Below the pieces are notes generated by a model, which was given only the letters and a program-made list of their open reading frames with translations, was not told the origin of the DNA and searched no databases. A stretch of DNA of 64,000 nt, taken from contig CANLXA010000002.1 of the NCBI GenBank assembly GCA_947494975.1, positions 620,001-684,000 on the forward strand. The letters run 5' to 3'. Positions 15,859-24,443 of the stretch are shown one piece after another; the first letter of the stretch is position 1, and each line of letters begins with the position of its first letter. This stretch comes from an uncultured Roseicyclus sp. GTDB lineage: Bacteria > Pseudomonadota > Alphaproteobacteria > Rhodobacterales > Rhodobacteraceae. The position numbers were made by a program, and so were the translations under genes.

Positions 15859-17226
15859 TTATCCCTTTGACCTGCCTGCTTTTATGGCCCTGAGCCGGTC
15901 CATCAGTTTGACAGCCAGCCCGGGTTTGTTGATCTGCTTGGCGCGCCCGATGGCCAAGGCACCGTCAGGAACGTTCTCGGTGATGACAGACCCGCTCGCC
16001 GTCATGGCCCGCGCCCCGATGGAGACAGGCGCCACCAGCATCGTATCGGATCCGATGAACGCCTCCGCTCCGATCTCGGTGCGGTGCTTCAGGACACCGT
16101 CGTAGTTGCACGTCACCGTGCCCGCGCCGATATTGGCCCGCTCGCCAACCGTCGCATCGCCCACATAACTCAGGTGGTTGATCTTGGCGCCCTCGCCGAT
16201 GGCGGCGGCTTTGACCTCAACGAAATTGCCGATCTTGGCGCCGTTGCCGATCTCTGCGCCGGGCCGCAGGCGCGCATAGGGCCCCACGATCGCGCCCGAC
16301 CCGACATGGCACTGCTCCAGATGGGAAAATGCCCGGATCTGCGCGCCGGATTCGACGGTGACACCGGGGCCGAAGACGACGTAGGGCTCGATCACCGCAT
16401 CGCGCCCGATATGGGTGTCGAGCGCGAAATGGACCGTCTCGGGGGCCTGCATCGTCACCCCGTCCTCGATCAGTGCATCCCGCCGTTTCGCCTGGAAAAG
16501 GCGCTCCGCCGCGACAAGCTCGGCCCGTGAATTGATGCCGAGCGTTTCTTCTTCATCACATCGCACGACAGTGGCTTTCAACCCGTTGGCGTTGGCCAGT
16601 TCGGGCACATCGGTGAGATAGTATTCGCCCGCAGCATTGTCGTTACCCACCTGTGCCAGAAGGCCCATCAGCGTGGTGGCATCGGCGCAGAGCACGCCGG
16701 AATTGCAGAGCCGGATCTGTCGGTCTTCCTCCGTCGCCTCCTTGAACTCCACGATCCGCAAGAGGTTGTCGCCGTCCATAACAAGCCGCCCGTAGCGTCC
16801 CGGATCGGCGGGTTCGAACCCCAGCATCACCACATCATGGGTCGCGCGGGCGGTCCGCATGTCGGTGAGCGTTTCGGGTCGAAAGAAGGGCGAGTCGGCG
16901 TAGAGGACCATTGCGTCGCCCTCGAACCCTTCCAACGCTTCGGCCGCCTGCAAAACCGCGTGGCCGGTGCCCAATTGCGGCTCCTGCCGCACGCTAATGG
17001 CTTCGGGCGCGATATCGTTCAGGGTAGCTTCCACCGCTTCGGCACCGTGGCCCGTCACAACAAGAATGCGGGCGGGGGACAGCGGTTCTCCGGCGGCCAA
17101 TGCATGAGCCAGAAGCGGCGCCTGTCCAAGCTGATGCAGCGGTTTGGGCAGATCCGACTTCATTCGCGTGCCCGCACCGGCGGCCAGAACGATCAGCGCC
17201 AATGGGCGATCTTGGGGTGCCTGCAT
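15859..17226 (-). CDS. glmU: Bifunctional GlmU: GlcNAc-1-P uridyltransferase / GlcN-1-P acetyltransferase
   Basis: 455 residues. The N-terminal pyrophosphorylase domain shows LAAGAGTRMKSDLPKPLHQL and the later VLYADSPFF. The C-terminal left-handed beta-helix consists of hexapeptide repeats such as IGNGAKIGNFVEVKAA, followed by INHLSYVGDATVGERANIGA. The bifunctional enzyme acetylates GlcN-1-P and couples it to UTP. Head of the minus-strand glmU-glmS-sORF-GNAT-AlkD unit; divergent from gph, so both promoters must lie in 17227-17352. Confidence 0.96.
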   Translation of the reverse strand: MQAPQDRPLALIVLAAGAGTRMKSDLPKPLHQLGQAPLLAHALAAGEPLSPARILVVTGHGAEAVEATLNDIAPEAISVRQEPQLGTGHAVLQAAEALEGFEGDAMVLYADSPFFRPETLTDMRTARATHDVVMLGFEPADPGRYGRLVMDGDNLLRIVEFKEATEEDRQIRLCNSGVLCADATTLMGLLAQVGNDNAAGEYYLTDVPELANANGLKATVVRCDEEETLGINSRAELVAAERLFQAKRRDALIEDGVTMQAPETVHFALDTHIGRDAVIEPYVVFGPGVTVESGAQIRAFSHLEQCHVGSGAIVGPYARLRPGAEIGNGAKIGNFVEVKAAAIGEGAKINHLSYVGDATVGERANIGAGTVTCNYDGVLKHRTEIGAEAFIGSDTMLVAPVSIGARAMTASGSVITENVPDGALAIGRAKQINKPGLAVKLMDRLRAIKAGRSKG

Positions 17227-17352
17227 GAAACGTCTTTCCTTCGCGTTTGCCGCCTATTAACGAAGCCCGCGGCGTGGGCAAACCCCCGCGTCGGTCAATT
17301 TGCCCGTCAGCCTGTAACAGCATTGGGCGGAAACCTGCCGAAGGGAAGAGCG

Positions 17353-18018
17353 ATGCGTAGTGTAGTCTTCGATCTGGACGGAACCCTCGCCAATACGGCG
17401 GGGGATCTGATCGCGGCTGCGAACACCGCGTTGCAAGAGCTTGGGCATGCGCCGCAGCTCAAGATGGGATCAGACGATGCCACGGCATTTGCGGGCGGGC
17501 GGGCCATGCTGCGGCTGGCGGCTGAGCGGATGGACCATGATGACCCCGAGGCGCTGGTTGATGCCGGATATCAGGCTCTGCTCCATGCCTATGGCCGCGC
17601 CATCGACACGCACACAAGGCTCTACCCCGGCGCGGTGTCTGCCGTGGACCGTTTGCGCAGCCAAGGCCACGCAACCGGGATTTGCACCAACAAACCCGAA
17701 GGCCTCGCGGTCGAACTGATCGCCCGTCTTGGCCTGACGGCGCGGTTCCCGGCACTGATCGGCGCCGACACGCTGGTGACTCGCAAGCCCGATCCTGCCC
17801 CGCTAATCGAAACGATTGCGCGTCTTGGTGGCGATCCGGCTCGCGCCGTTCTGATTGGTGACACAATCACCGATCGCAAGACCGCCGCAGCCGCCGGTAT
17901 CCCATGCATCCTTGTCACGTTCGGTCCGACGGGGCGAGCGGTGGCCGAACTTAACCCAGACGCCCTGCTGGATCATTACGATGATCTGGACCGTGTGCTC
18001 GCCCAGGTCGTGGCCTGA
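17353..18018 (+). CDS. Phosphoglycolate phosphatase-like HAD hydrolase
   Basis: HAD-superfamily phosphatase of 221 residues. Motif I is VVFDLDGTLANT, motif II TNKPEG, motif III a Lys in TRKPDPAP, motif IV LIGDTITDRKTA. Length and cap type fit phosphoglycolate phosphatase (Gph), which recycles 2-phosphoglycolate; other small phosphates cannot be excluded. The frame is open far upstream, opposite glmU, but the protein motif begins right at the ATG at 17353, which has AAGGGAAGAG just before it. The aminotransferase gene follows in the same direction. Confidence 0.83.
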   Translation: MRSVVFDLDGTLANTAGDLIAAANTALQELGHAPQLKMGSDDATAFAGGRAMLRLAAERMDHDDPEALVDAGYQALLHAYGRAIDTHTRLYPGAVSAVDRLRSQGHATGICTNKPEGLAVELIARLGLTARFPALIGADTLVTRKPDPAPLIETIARLGGDPARAVLIGDTITDRKTAAAAGIPCILVTFGPTGRAVAELNPDALLDHYDDLDRVLAQVVA

Positions 18019-18075
18019 TCGGTCAGGGCCTTTGGCCCATTGACGCGGCGCCCGCATCGCATGATCTTGCCGGGC

Positions 18076-19287
18076 ATGAGCAAAGCGACATTCACCGGCA
18101 ATTTCACCCAGCAAGAACCAATCCCCGACGCCGCGATTGATGCGGCCGTGGCCGTCATGCGCTCGGGCCGGCTGCACCGTTACAACACCGCTCCCGGCGA
18201 AGACGGGGAGGTTTCGCATCTGGAAGAGGAATTCGCAGCCTTCACCGACGCGAAGTACTGCCTTGCCGTGGCCTCTGGCGGATATGCGATGGGGGCGGCG
18301 CTAAGGGCGGTGGATGTGGGGCCTGGCGACAAGGTGCTGACCAACGGGTTCACCCTGGCCCCGGTGCCCGGTGCGATTGCCGCAGTGAATGCCGAACCGG
18401 TTTTCGTCGAAGTCACCGAGAGCCTTACGATTGATCTGGACGACCTGGCGGCCAAAGCGGCGACATCGGGGGCCAAGGTCTTGCTGCTGTCGCATATGCG
18501 GGGGCATCTGTGCGACATGGATCGCCTGATGGAGATCTGTGACGCCGCCCGAATAATTGTGATCGAGGATTGCGCCCACACCATGGGCGGCGCATGGCGC
18601 GGGGTACCCTCGGGGCGCCACGGATTGATCGGATGCTACTCCACCCAGACCTACAAACACCTCAATTCCGGGGAGGGGGGCTTGCTGGTGACCGACGACG
18701 ACATTGTGATGGCAAAAGCCATCATGTTGTCGGGATCTTATATGCTTTTTGGCCGTCACAGGGCCGCGCCTCCTGTGGATACATTTGAAAAGGTCAAGTA
18801 CGTCACGCCGAATGTCTCCGGCCGGATGGACAACTTGCGCGCCGCAATCCTGCGTCCGCAGCTTGCGGATCTGCCCGCGCAGGTGGCTCGATGGAATGCG
18901 CTCTACCGCACGATGGAGGAGGGGATGCGCAACACGCCCGGCCTTCAGGTGATCGAACGCCCGGAAGAAGAGAGTATCGTCGGATCGTCGATCCAGATCC
19001 TCTTGCCACAAGCCAACCCGGATCAGGTTGCGACGGTTGTGAAGAGCTGCGGCGCGCGCGGGGTGGAGTTGAAATGGTTTGGCGCACCCGAGCCGGTGGC
19101 CTTCACATCGCGGTATGACAGCTGGCGATATGCCCCGGCTCAGCAGTTGCCCAAGACGGACGCTATTCTTGCGGGTCTGCTGGACATGCGCCTTCCGCTG
19201 ACATTTTCGGTCGAGGATGCCGCGCTGATTGCGGAGATCATTCGCGACGAGGTTTTGAGCCTGCACAGTCAGACAGCGGCTGAATAG
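18076..19287 (+). CDS. DegT/DnrJ/EryC1-family PLP aminotransferase
   Basis: 403 residues. Members transfer amino groups to keto sugars, and some act on other carbonyl compounds. The family blocks are present: NTAPGEDGEVSHLEEEFA, then IVIEDCAHTMGG with the PLP-contacting Asp, and TQTYKHLNSGEGG with the Schiff-base Lys. The C-terminus ends ILSLHSQ-like acidic and is unremarkable. I chose the ATG at 18076 (MSKATFTGNFTQQEPI) over the upstream 18040 start. No sugar nucleotide or LPS genes flank it, so the substrate is open. A perfect hairpin terminator follows. Confidence 0.85.
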   Translation: MSKATFTGNFTQQEPIPDAAIDAAVAVMRSGRLHRYNTAPGEDGEVSHLEEEFAAFTDAKYCLAVASGGYAMGAALRAVDVGPGDKVLTNGFTLAPVPGAIAAVNAEPVFVEVTESLTIDLDDLAAKAATSGAKVLLLSHMRGHLCDMDRLMEICDAARIIVIEDCAHTMGGAWRGVPSGRHGLIGCYSTQTYKHLNSGEGGLLVTDDDIVMAKAIMLSGSYMLFGRHRAAPPVDTFEKVKYVTPNVSGRMDNLRAAILRPQLADLPAQVARWNALYRTMEEGMRNTPGLQVIERPEEESIVGSSIQILLPQANPDQVATVVKSCGARGVELKWFGAPEPVAFTSRYDSWRYAPAQQLPKTDAILAGLLDMRLPLTFSVEDAALIAEIIRDEVLSLHSQTAAE

Positions 19288-19290
19288 AAA

Positions 19291-19312
19291 ACGGCGCCGA
19301 ATCCGGCGCCGT
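19291..19312. terminator. Bidirectional hairpin terminator
   Basis: ACGGCGCCG at 19291-19299 and CGGCGCCGT at 19304-19312 form a perfect nine-base stem around AATC, with AAAA on the left and ATTTGT on the right. It sits between the convergent aminotransferase and outer-membrane-protein genes and can serve both. Confidence 0.75.
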
Positions 19313-19336
19313 ATTTGTCCGATACGATGCTGCTGT

Positions 19337-19927
19337 TCAGAAGTGCAGCGCGACACCCAGGCCCACGGCATTGGCATCGATCTGAGTGCCAGCGGGTGCG
19401 CCAATGATTGTGCCCGCATCGGGCGTCATGTGGGTGGACGTGTAATCCAGACGCACGGAGACGTTGTCGGTCAACAGCATTTCCAGGCCAAGGCCATAGA
19501 CAAGACCGTCCGCCGAGCCATCGGTGGAGATCCCGGCGGCCGCGCCATAATTCACCTGCTGGTAGCCCAACGTGCCGTAGACCAGCGCGTTACCCATGGC
19601 ATAGCCGCCACGCACGCGCGCATTGATCACGTTGTCGAACTCGAAATCCGGATTTCCCAGGGTCGTCTGGAATGTCGCCGGACCACTGAAGCCCAGTTCT
19701 GCGCCCACAACCATGTTGCTGCCGAACGCATAGTTGTAGCCGCCATAGACACCAAACCCGGTGCCTTCCTGCAGCGGCACCGCGATGGTGGAATTGTCGA
19801 ATTCCGGCGAGATGATATTGGTCGCGAAACCGGCATAGAAGCCCGTCCATTGCGACGCGTCCTGTGCGTGGGCCCCGGTTGCAGCCACAGCTGCGGTCAA
19901 CGTCAGGGCAGAAGCGATTATGCGCAT
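19337..19927 (-). CDS. Outer-membrane beta-barrel protein (porin/Opa-like)
   Basis: 196 residues. A signal peptide (MRIIASALTLTAAVAATGAHA, cut near AQDAS) precedes WTGFYAGFATNIISP, the start of a small eight-strand barrel of the kind annotated as opacity-like or porin-family. Alternating strands such as FGVYGGYNYAFGSNMVVGAE and VSVRLDYTSTHM, and a terminal Phe (VALHF*), favour outer-membrane assembly. I took the ATG at 19927: it has AAGGG nine bases before it and the signal peptide; longer readings do not. Possible promoter hexamers TTTCCC and TATAGT, 17 bases apart, lie upstream on the minus strand. Confidence 0.82.
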   Translation of the reverse strand: MRIIASALTLTAAVAATGAHAQDASQWTGFYAGFATNIISPEFDNSTIAVPLQEGTGFGVYGGYNYAFGSNMVVGAELGFSGPATFQTTLGNPDFEFDNVINARVRGGYAMGNALVYGTLGYQQVNYGAAAGISTDGSADGLVYGLGLEMLLTDNVSVRLDYTSTHMTPDAGTIIGAPAGTQIDANAVGLGVALHF

Positions 19928-20088
19928 ATTTTTTTTCCCTTGCGGATGGCAGTGCTCGATCCGCCATGGCGTTACTATAGCGTGGTCGGGGACGTCGGGA
20001 AAGATATGAGATCCAACAGTTTGATGGATCGGCGGCTTCTTGGCTTTGATCATGCGGAAGTGATGCCGAAATACAGCGGAGACGTCTC

Positions 20089-20229
20089 ATGCGCGCGCGC
20101 ATTCTTGCCTGTTTGATAGTGTTTCCGGCCGCGTCTTCCATGGCGGACTGGACCTGCGCCTCGATCCTTGGGCCGACTGGTCGTGCAGCAGCGATTGGCG
20201 ACGGTGGCACCGGGGCCGCTATGGATTAA
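20089..20229 (+). CDS. Possible secreted mini-protein, 46 codons, ending at an in-frame TAA
   Basis: MRARILACLIVFPAASSMA is a well-formed signal peptide, followed by DWTCASILGPTGRAAAIGD and a short end at AAMD*. GGAG lies eight bases before the ATG. The stop is TAA at 20227-20229, after which the same frame goes on for 28 codons (see next entry). The region is otherwise the gap between the outer-membrane protein and pyrG. The strength of the signal peptide is the only support; no homologue recognised. Confidence 0.38.
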   Translation: MRARILACLIVFPAASSMADWTCASILGPTGRAAAIGDGGTGAAMD

Positions 20230-20316
20230 GGCAATGGTGGCCTCCCGACCATCACGATCTTCAGCCACGATCCGGGCGCGGCGGGTTGCACAACGTCACA
20301 CGACAGGATCCGATAA
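20230..20316 (+). pseudogene. In-frame continuation after the TAA of the mini-protein
   Basis: After the TAA at 20227 the frame reads GNGGLPTITIFSHDPGAAGC and then TTSHDRIR before TAA at 20314-20316. The stretch has protein-like composition and a Cys that could pair with the one in DWTC. A change of TAT or TAC to TAA would explain the interruption of a 75-residue exported protein. This could also be chance. Confidence 0.3.
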
Positions 20317-20352
20317 TGCAATCGGGCAGCTCATGGTAGCGGGCCGTGGGCT

Positions 20353-21996
20353 CTAGACCAGACGTGAGTTATCCTTCGCGGCCCGCACGAAATCCCGAAA
20401 CAGCGGGTGAGGCGCGAACGGTTTGGATTTCAGCTCGGGATGGAACTGAACACCTATGAACCACGGGTGATCTTTCACTTCCACGATTTCCGGCAGCCGC
20501 CCGTCAGGGGACATGCCCGAGAAGATCAGGCCCTTATCCTCAAGTTGTTCACGGTATTGGATATCGACCTCGTAGCGGTGCCGATGGCGTTCCTCGATCG
20601 CAGTTTCGCCGTAGGCTTCGGCAACTTTTGAGCCGCTTTCCAACACCGCGTCGTAAGCCCCAAGCCGCATCGTTCCGCCCTTGTCGTCGGTCACCTTGCG
20701 CTCAACCTTATGGTTGCCCTGCACCCATTCCTTCAGGTGGTAAACGACAGGTGTGAAACGTTTTTTCCCCGCTTCGTGGTCAAATTCCTCGGATCCGGCA
20801 TCGCCCAGATCGGCAAGGTTCCGGGCCGCCTCGATCACCGCCATCTGCATGCCGAGGCAGATGCCCAGATAGGGCACGCCGCGGGTGCGCGCGAATTCGG
20901 CGGCTTTGATCTTGCCCTCGGTTCCCCGCTCCCCGAACCCGCCGGGAACGAGGATGGCGTGGAAGCCTTCCAGATGCGGTGCCACGTCTTCACGCTCGAA
21001 GATCTCCGCGTCGATCCATTCGGCCGTCACCTTTACACGGTTGGCCATGCCGCCATGGGTCAGCGCCTCGGCAATCGATTTATAGGCGTCCTCAAGCTGC
21101 GTGTATTTGCCGACGACCGCCACCTTCACCTCACCTTCCGGGTTGTTGATCCGGTCGGCCACATCTTCCCAGACCGTAAGGTCGGGCTTCGGTGCGGGGC
21201 TGATGCCGAACGCGTCCAGAACCGCTTGATCGAGACCTTCGCGGTGGTAGGCCAGCGGCGCGGTGTAGATTGAGCTGAGGTCCTGCGCGGCGATTACGCT
21301 ATCGGGGCGGACGTTGCAAAACAGCGCCAGCTTTTCACGTTCTTTCTCCGGAATCGGCCCTTCGGAGCGGCAGACGAGGATGTCGGGCGCAAGGCCGATG
21401 GAGCGCAGCTCCTTTACCGAGTGCTGGGTCGGTTTCGTTTTCAATTCGCCCGAAGCCTTGATGAATGGCAGTAGCGTCAGATGCATGAAGATGCACTGCC
21501 CGCGCGCCTTGTCCTGGCTGAATTGTCGGATCGCCTCAAAAAACGGCAGGCCCTCGATATCACCAACCGTCCCGCCGATCTCGCACAGCATGAAATCGAC
21601 CTCGTCTTCCCCGATGGAAATGAAGTCTTTGATCTCGTTGGTGACGTGGGGGATGACCTGAATCGTCTTGCCCAGATAATCGCCGCGGCGCTCTTTTTCG
21701 AGCACGTTGGTATAGATCCGCCCGCTGGAGATCGAATCCGTCTTGCGCGCGGGCACGCCGGTGAAGCGCTCGTAATGGCCAAGGTCCAAATCGGTTTCGG
21801 CGCCGTCATCGGTGACGAATACTTCGCCGTGCTCGAAAGGCGACATGGTGCCGGGATCGACGTTCAGGTAGGGATCAAGTTTGCGCAGGCGCACGGAAAA
21901 GCCGCGGGCCTGAAGAAGCGCCCCGAGGGCCGCCGATGCCAGGCCTTTGCCAAGCGAAGAAACCACCCCACCGGTGATAAAAATGAACCTGGCCAT
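20353..21996 (-). CDS. pyrG: CTP synthase
   Basis: Converts UTP to CTP with glutamine. 547 residues, normal length. The synthetase domain begins with [20 protein letters not shown] (P-loop GKG), and [19 protein letters not shown] follows. The C-terminal class I glutaminase domain shows [15 protein letters not shown] with the catalytic Cys, and a His-Glu pair in [12 protein letters not shown]. Downstream of secG on the same strand with about 190 bp between them. No CTP-sensitive leader was searched for in detail. Confidence 0.97.
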   Translation of the reverse strand: MARFIFITGGVVSSLGKGLASAALGALLQARGFSVRLRKLDPYLNVDPGTMSPFEHGEVFVTDDGAETDLDLGHYERFTGVPARKTDSISSGRIYTNVLEKERRGDYLGKTIQVIPHVTNEIKDFISIGEDEVDFMLCEIGGTVGDIEGLPFFEAIRQFSQDKARGQCIFMHLTLLPFIKASGELKTKPTQHSVKELRSIGLAPDILVCRSEGPIPEKEREKLALFCNVRPDSVIAAQDLSSIYTAPLAYHREGLDQAVLDAFGISPAPKPDLTVWEDVADRINNPEGEVKVAVVGKYTQLEDAYKSIAEALTHGGMANRVKVTAEWIDAEIFEREDVAPHLEGFHAILVPGGFGERGTEGKIKAAEFARTRGVPYLGICLGMQMAVIEAARNLADLGDAGSEEFDHEAGKKRFTPVVYHLKEWVQGNHKVERKVTDDKGGTMRLGAYDAVLESGSKVAEAYGETAIEERHRHRYEVDIQYREQLEDKGLIFSGMSPDGRLPEIVEVKDHPWFIGVQFHPELKSKPFAPHPLFRDFVRAAKDNSRLV

Positions 21997-22189
21997 GCCT
22001 GCAACGTCTCCCGTGCGGATGGTGCGGCCTGCTCAGTGCGGCGCCCATCACTCGTCTTATTCACGGGATTTGAGAATACCCGGATTCGGGCGACCGGCAC
22101 AAGAACCGATTGGTCAGTTTTGTCCAGATCGTGTGGTCCTCTGCCCATTCGCACCCCAGATCGGGTGGGGCATCAGTGGATGCTTGCAC

Positions 22190-22564
22190 TTATTCCTGGA
22201 TCGGAGGAAGCGCCGGTGCATCGCCCTGGATTGGCGGCAGAAGCGAGTCTACCGGCGGAAGCGCGGCATCACCGTCCGTTTCGGATCCGGCGGCGGGCGG
22301 CAGCCCGCCCAGATCGTCAAGCAGCGAGGAATCCGCTGAATTCTGCGTCGCGATGATCGTCAGTGTGATCGACGTGATCAGAAACGCGATCGCAAAGGCC
22401 CATGTCAGCTTGCCCAAAGCCGTGGCTGCCTGGCGGCCGGTCATCACACCGCCACCGCCGCCGCCACCCATGCCAAGGCCACCCCCTTCGGAGCGCTGCA
22501 GCAACACAACGCCGATCAGGCAGATCGCGAGGATCAGATGGATGACAAGGATCACGTTTTCCAT
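22190..22564 (-). CDS. secG: Preprotein translocase subunit SecG
   Basis: 124 residues. Two membrane helices (VILVIHLILAICLIGVVLL and ALGKLTWAFAIAFLITSITL) flank a cytosolic loop with LLQRSEGGGLGMGGG and a glycine-rich run, the SecG hallmark. The C-terminal tail is Pro/Asp-rich, as in other alphaproteobacteria. It is the small accessory subunit of the SecYEG channel. I chose the ATG at 22564 as the helix begins right after it; the frame is open eight codons further. Confidence 0.93.
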   Translation of the reverse strand: MENVILVIHLILAICLIGVVLLQRSEGGGLGMGGGGGGGVMTGRQAATALGKLTWAFAIAFLITSITLTIIATQNSADSSLLDDLGGLPPAAGSETDGDAALPPVDSLLPPIQGDAPALPPIQE

Positions 22565-22846
22565 TGGTGGGCCTTTGTTGACGACCAAATCTCTGCTTCG
22601 CGTCTACTTATGAGATGCGTCAGGCCGCCGCAAGGGCGACCCAAAGTGCAGAAAGTTGATTCCCGTTCGCGGTGTGCAAAACGATGATTTCACAGGAAAC
22701 CAAATCGCGCAACGTGTGGCCGATTTATCCGCCCCAAAGGCAGCGATGGGGGGCTATCATCCGCGCAGGGCCGCAGAAATCGGTTCCCCCTCGCCCCACC
22801 GCCCGCTATAGCGCCCCGGGGTTTCCGAGACAGGCTGGAGGATGTC

Positions 22847-24139
22847 ATGGCCAATGTAGTCGTGGTCGGCGCGCAATGGGGCGACGAGGGCAAGGGCAAG
22901 ATCGTCGATTGGCTCAGCGAACGGGCCGACGTGATTGCGCGCTTTCAGGGTGGCCATAATGCGGGCCACACGCTTGTGATCGATGGCGAGACCTACAAGC
23001 TGCACGCCCTGCCATCCGGTGTGGTGCGTGGCGGCAAGCTGTCGGTGATCGGCAATGGCGTTGTGCTGGACCCCTGGCATCTGGTGAAGGAGATCGAGAC
23101 CGTACGCGCCCAGGGGGTTGAGATCAGCCCCGAGACGCTGATGATTGCGGAGAACACGCCGCTGATCCTGCCGATCCATGGCGAGTTGGATCGCGCCCGC
23201 GAGAACCAGAATTCAGTCGCCAAGATCGGCACGACAGGCCGCGGTATCGGCCCGGCCTATGAGGATAAGGTCGGTCGCCGCGTGGTACGTGTTGCCGATC
23301 TGGCGGATGCGGCCACGTTGGAGCGACGTGTCGATCGGGCGCTTGTTCACCACGATGCGCTCCGCCGGGGCCTCGGCCTTGAGCCGGTGGATAAAGCTGC
23401 CCTCATGGCAGCTTTGACCGAGGTGGCCCCGCTGATCCTCGCCTTTGCCGCACCGGTCTGGAAGGTGATGAACGAGAAGCGCCGTGCCGGGAAACGTATC
23501 CTTTTTGAAGGTGCCCAAGGCGCGCTTCTGGATATCGACTTCGGCACTTATCCCTTTGTGACATCCTCCAACGTCATCGCCGGGCAGGCGGCGACCGGCG
23601 TGGGCCTTGGTCCCGGCGCCATCGATTTTGTACTGGGCATCGTGAAGGCCTACACCACCCGTGTGGGCGAGGGGCCGTTCCCGACCGAGCTTGAAGACGC
23701 GGATGGGCAACGCCTTGGCGAACGTGGCCATGAATTCGGCACGACCACGGGCCGCAAGCGCCGGTGCGGATGGTTCGATGCGGTGCTGGTCCGCCAGACC
23801 TGCGCGACCTCCGGCGTGAACGGGATTGCGCTGACCAAGCTCGACGTGCTGGACGGATTCGAGGAGCTGAAGATCTGCACCGGCTACGAATTGGATGGCG
23901 AAGTGATCGACCATTTGCCCTTTGCCTCGGACCTTCAACCGCGCTGCAAGCCGATCTACGAGACCATGCCGGGCTGGTCGCAATCGACGGCCGGCGCACG
24001 CTCCTGGGCTGATCTTCCCGGTGAGGCCATCAAGTATGTGCGCCGGATCGAAGAGTTGATCCAATGCCCCGTGGCCCTATTGTCCACCTCTCCTGAACGG
24101 GATGACACGATCCTTGTCACCGACCCGTTTTCTGATTGA
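22847..24139 (+). CDS. purA: Adenylosuccinate synthetase
   Basis: Joins IMP and aspartate with GTP to give adenylosuccinate on the way to AMP. 430 residues, full length. Signature [20 protein letters not shown], then [33 protein letters not shown], and the GTP-contact region [15 protein letters not shown] precedes the ATG by about six bases. Divergent from secG, with about 280 bp between the two starts; that gap shows no other gene. Confidence 0.97.
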   Translation: MANVVVVGAQWGDEGKGKIVDWLSERADVIARFQGGHNAGHTLVIDGETYKLHALPSGVVRGGKLSVIGNGVVLDPWHLVKEIETVRAQGVEISPETLMIAENTPLILPIHGELDRARENQNSVAKIGTTGRGIGPAYEDKVGRRVVRVADLADAATLERRVDRALVHHDALRRGLGLEPVDKAALMAALTEVAPLILAFAAPVWKVMNEKRRAGKRILFEGAQGALLDIDFGTYPFVTSSNVIAGQAATGVGLGPGAIDFVLGIVKAYTTRVGEGPFPTELEDADGQRLGERGHEFGTTTGRKRRCGWFDAVLVRQTCATSGVNGIALTKLDVLDGFEELKICTGYELDGEVIDHLPFASDLQPRCKPIYETMPGWSQSTAGARSWADLPGEAIKYVRRIEELIQCPVALLSTSPERDDTILVTDPFSD

Positions 24140-24152
24140 TGGAACACAGTTC

Positions 24153-24380
24153 ATGGCGTTGAGCTACAAGGCCCGTCGGCGCTGGTCGCTGTTCATCCTC
24201 GTGATCGGGCTCCCGGTTTACATCGCCGTGGTGTGGTTCATGCTGAGCTTGTTGGAGGCGTGGCCGGTCTGGCTTCAAATCGTGATCTGTCTGGTGTTCA
24301 GCATCGTCTGGGCGTTCCCGCTCAAATCAGTATTCCTTGGGGTCGGGCAAGCCGATCCGGACGCGCCGCGCGACGATTGA
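24153..24380 (+). CDS. DUF2842 small membrane protein
   Basis: 75 residues, MALSYKARRRWSLFILVIGL and onward. Two hydrophobic segments (about 14-32 and 38-58) end in FPLKSVFLGVGQADPDA, which matches the DUF2842 family of alphaproteobacteria. Function unknown. The ATG is 13 bases after the purA stop, so they are co-transcribed. Followed by a strong bidirectional terminator. Confidence 0.85.
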   Translation: MALSYKARRRWSLFILVIGLPVYIAVVWFMLSLLEAWPVWLQIVICLVFSIVWAFPLKSVFLGVGQADPDAPRDD

Positions 24381-24396
24381 GACGCCAGCAAGCAAA

Positions 24397-24420
24397 AAAG
24401 GGGCGCCTCAGCGCCCCTTT
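24397..24420. terminator. Bidirectional rho-independent terminator
   Basis: AAAGGGGCGC at 24397-24406, loop CTCA, GCGCCCCTTT at 24411-24420, with a six-A run on the left and TTTGTTT on the right. It ends the purA-DUF2842 transcript and the opposed acidic-protein gene. Confidence 0.9.
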
Positions 24421-24443
24421 GTTTATTCCGGTGTCTTGGTCGC

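Noticed and set aside
22440-22500. CCG/CCA triplet run
   Set aside because: It encodes the glycine loop of SecG on the minus strand.
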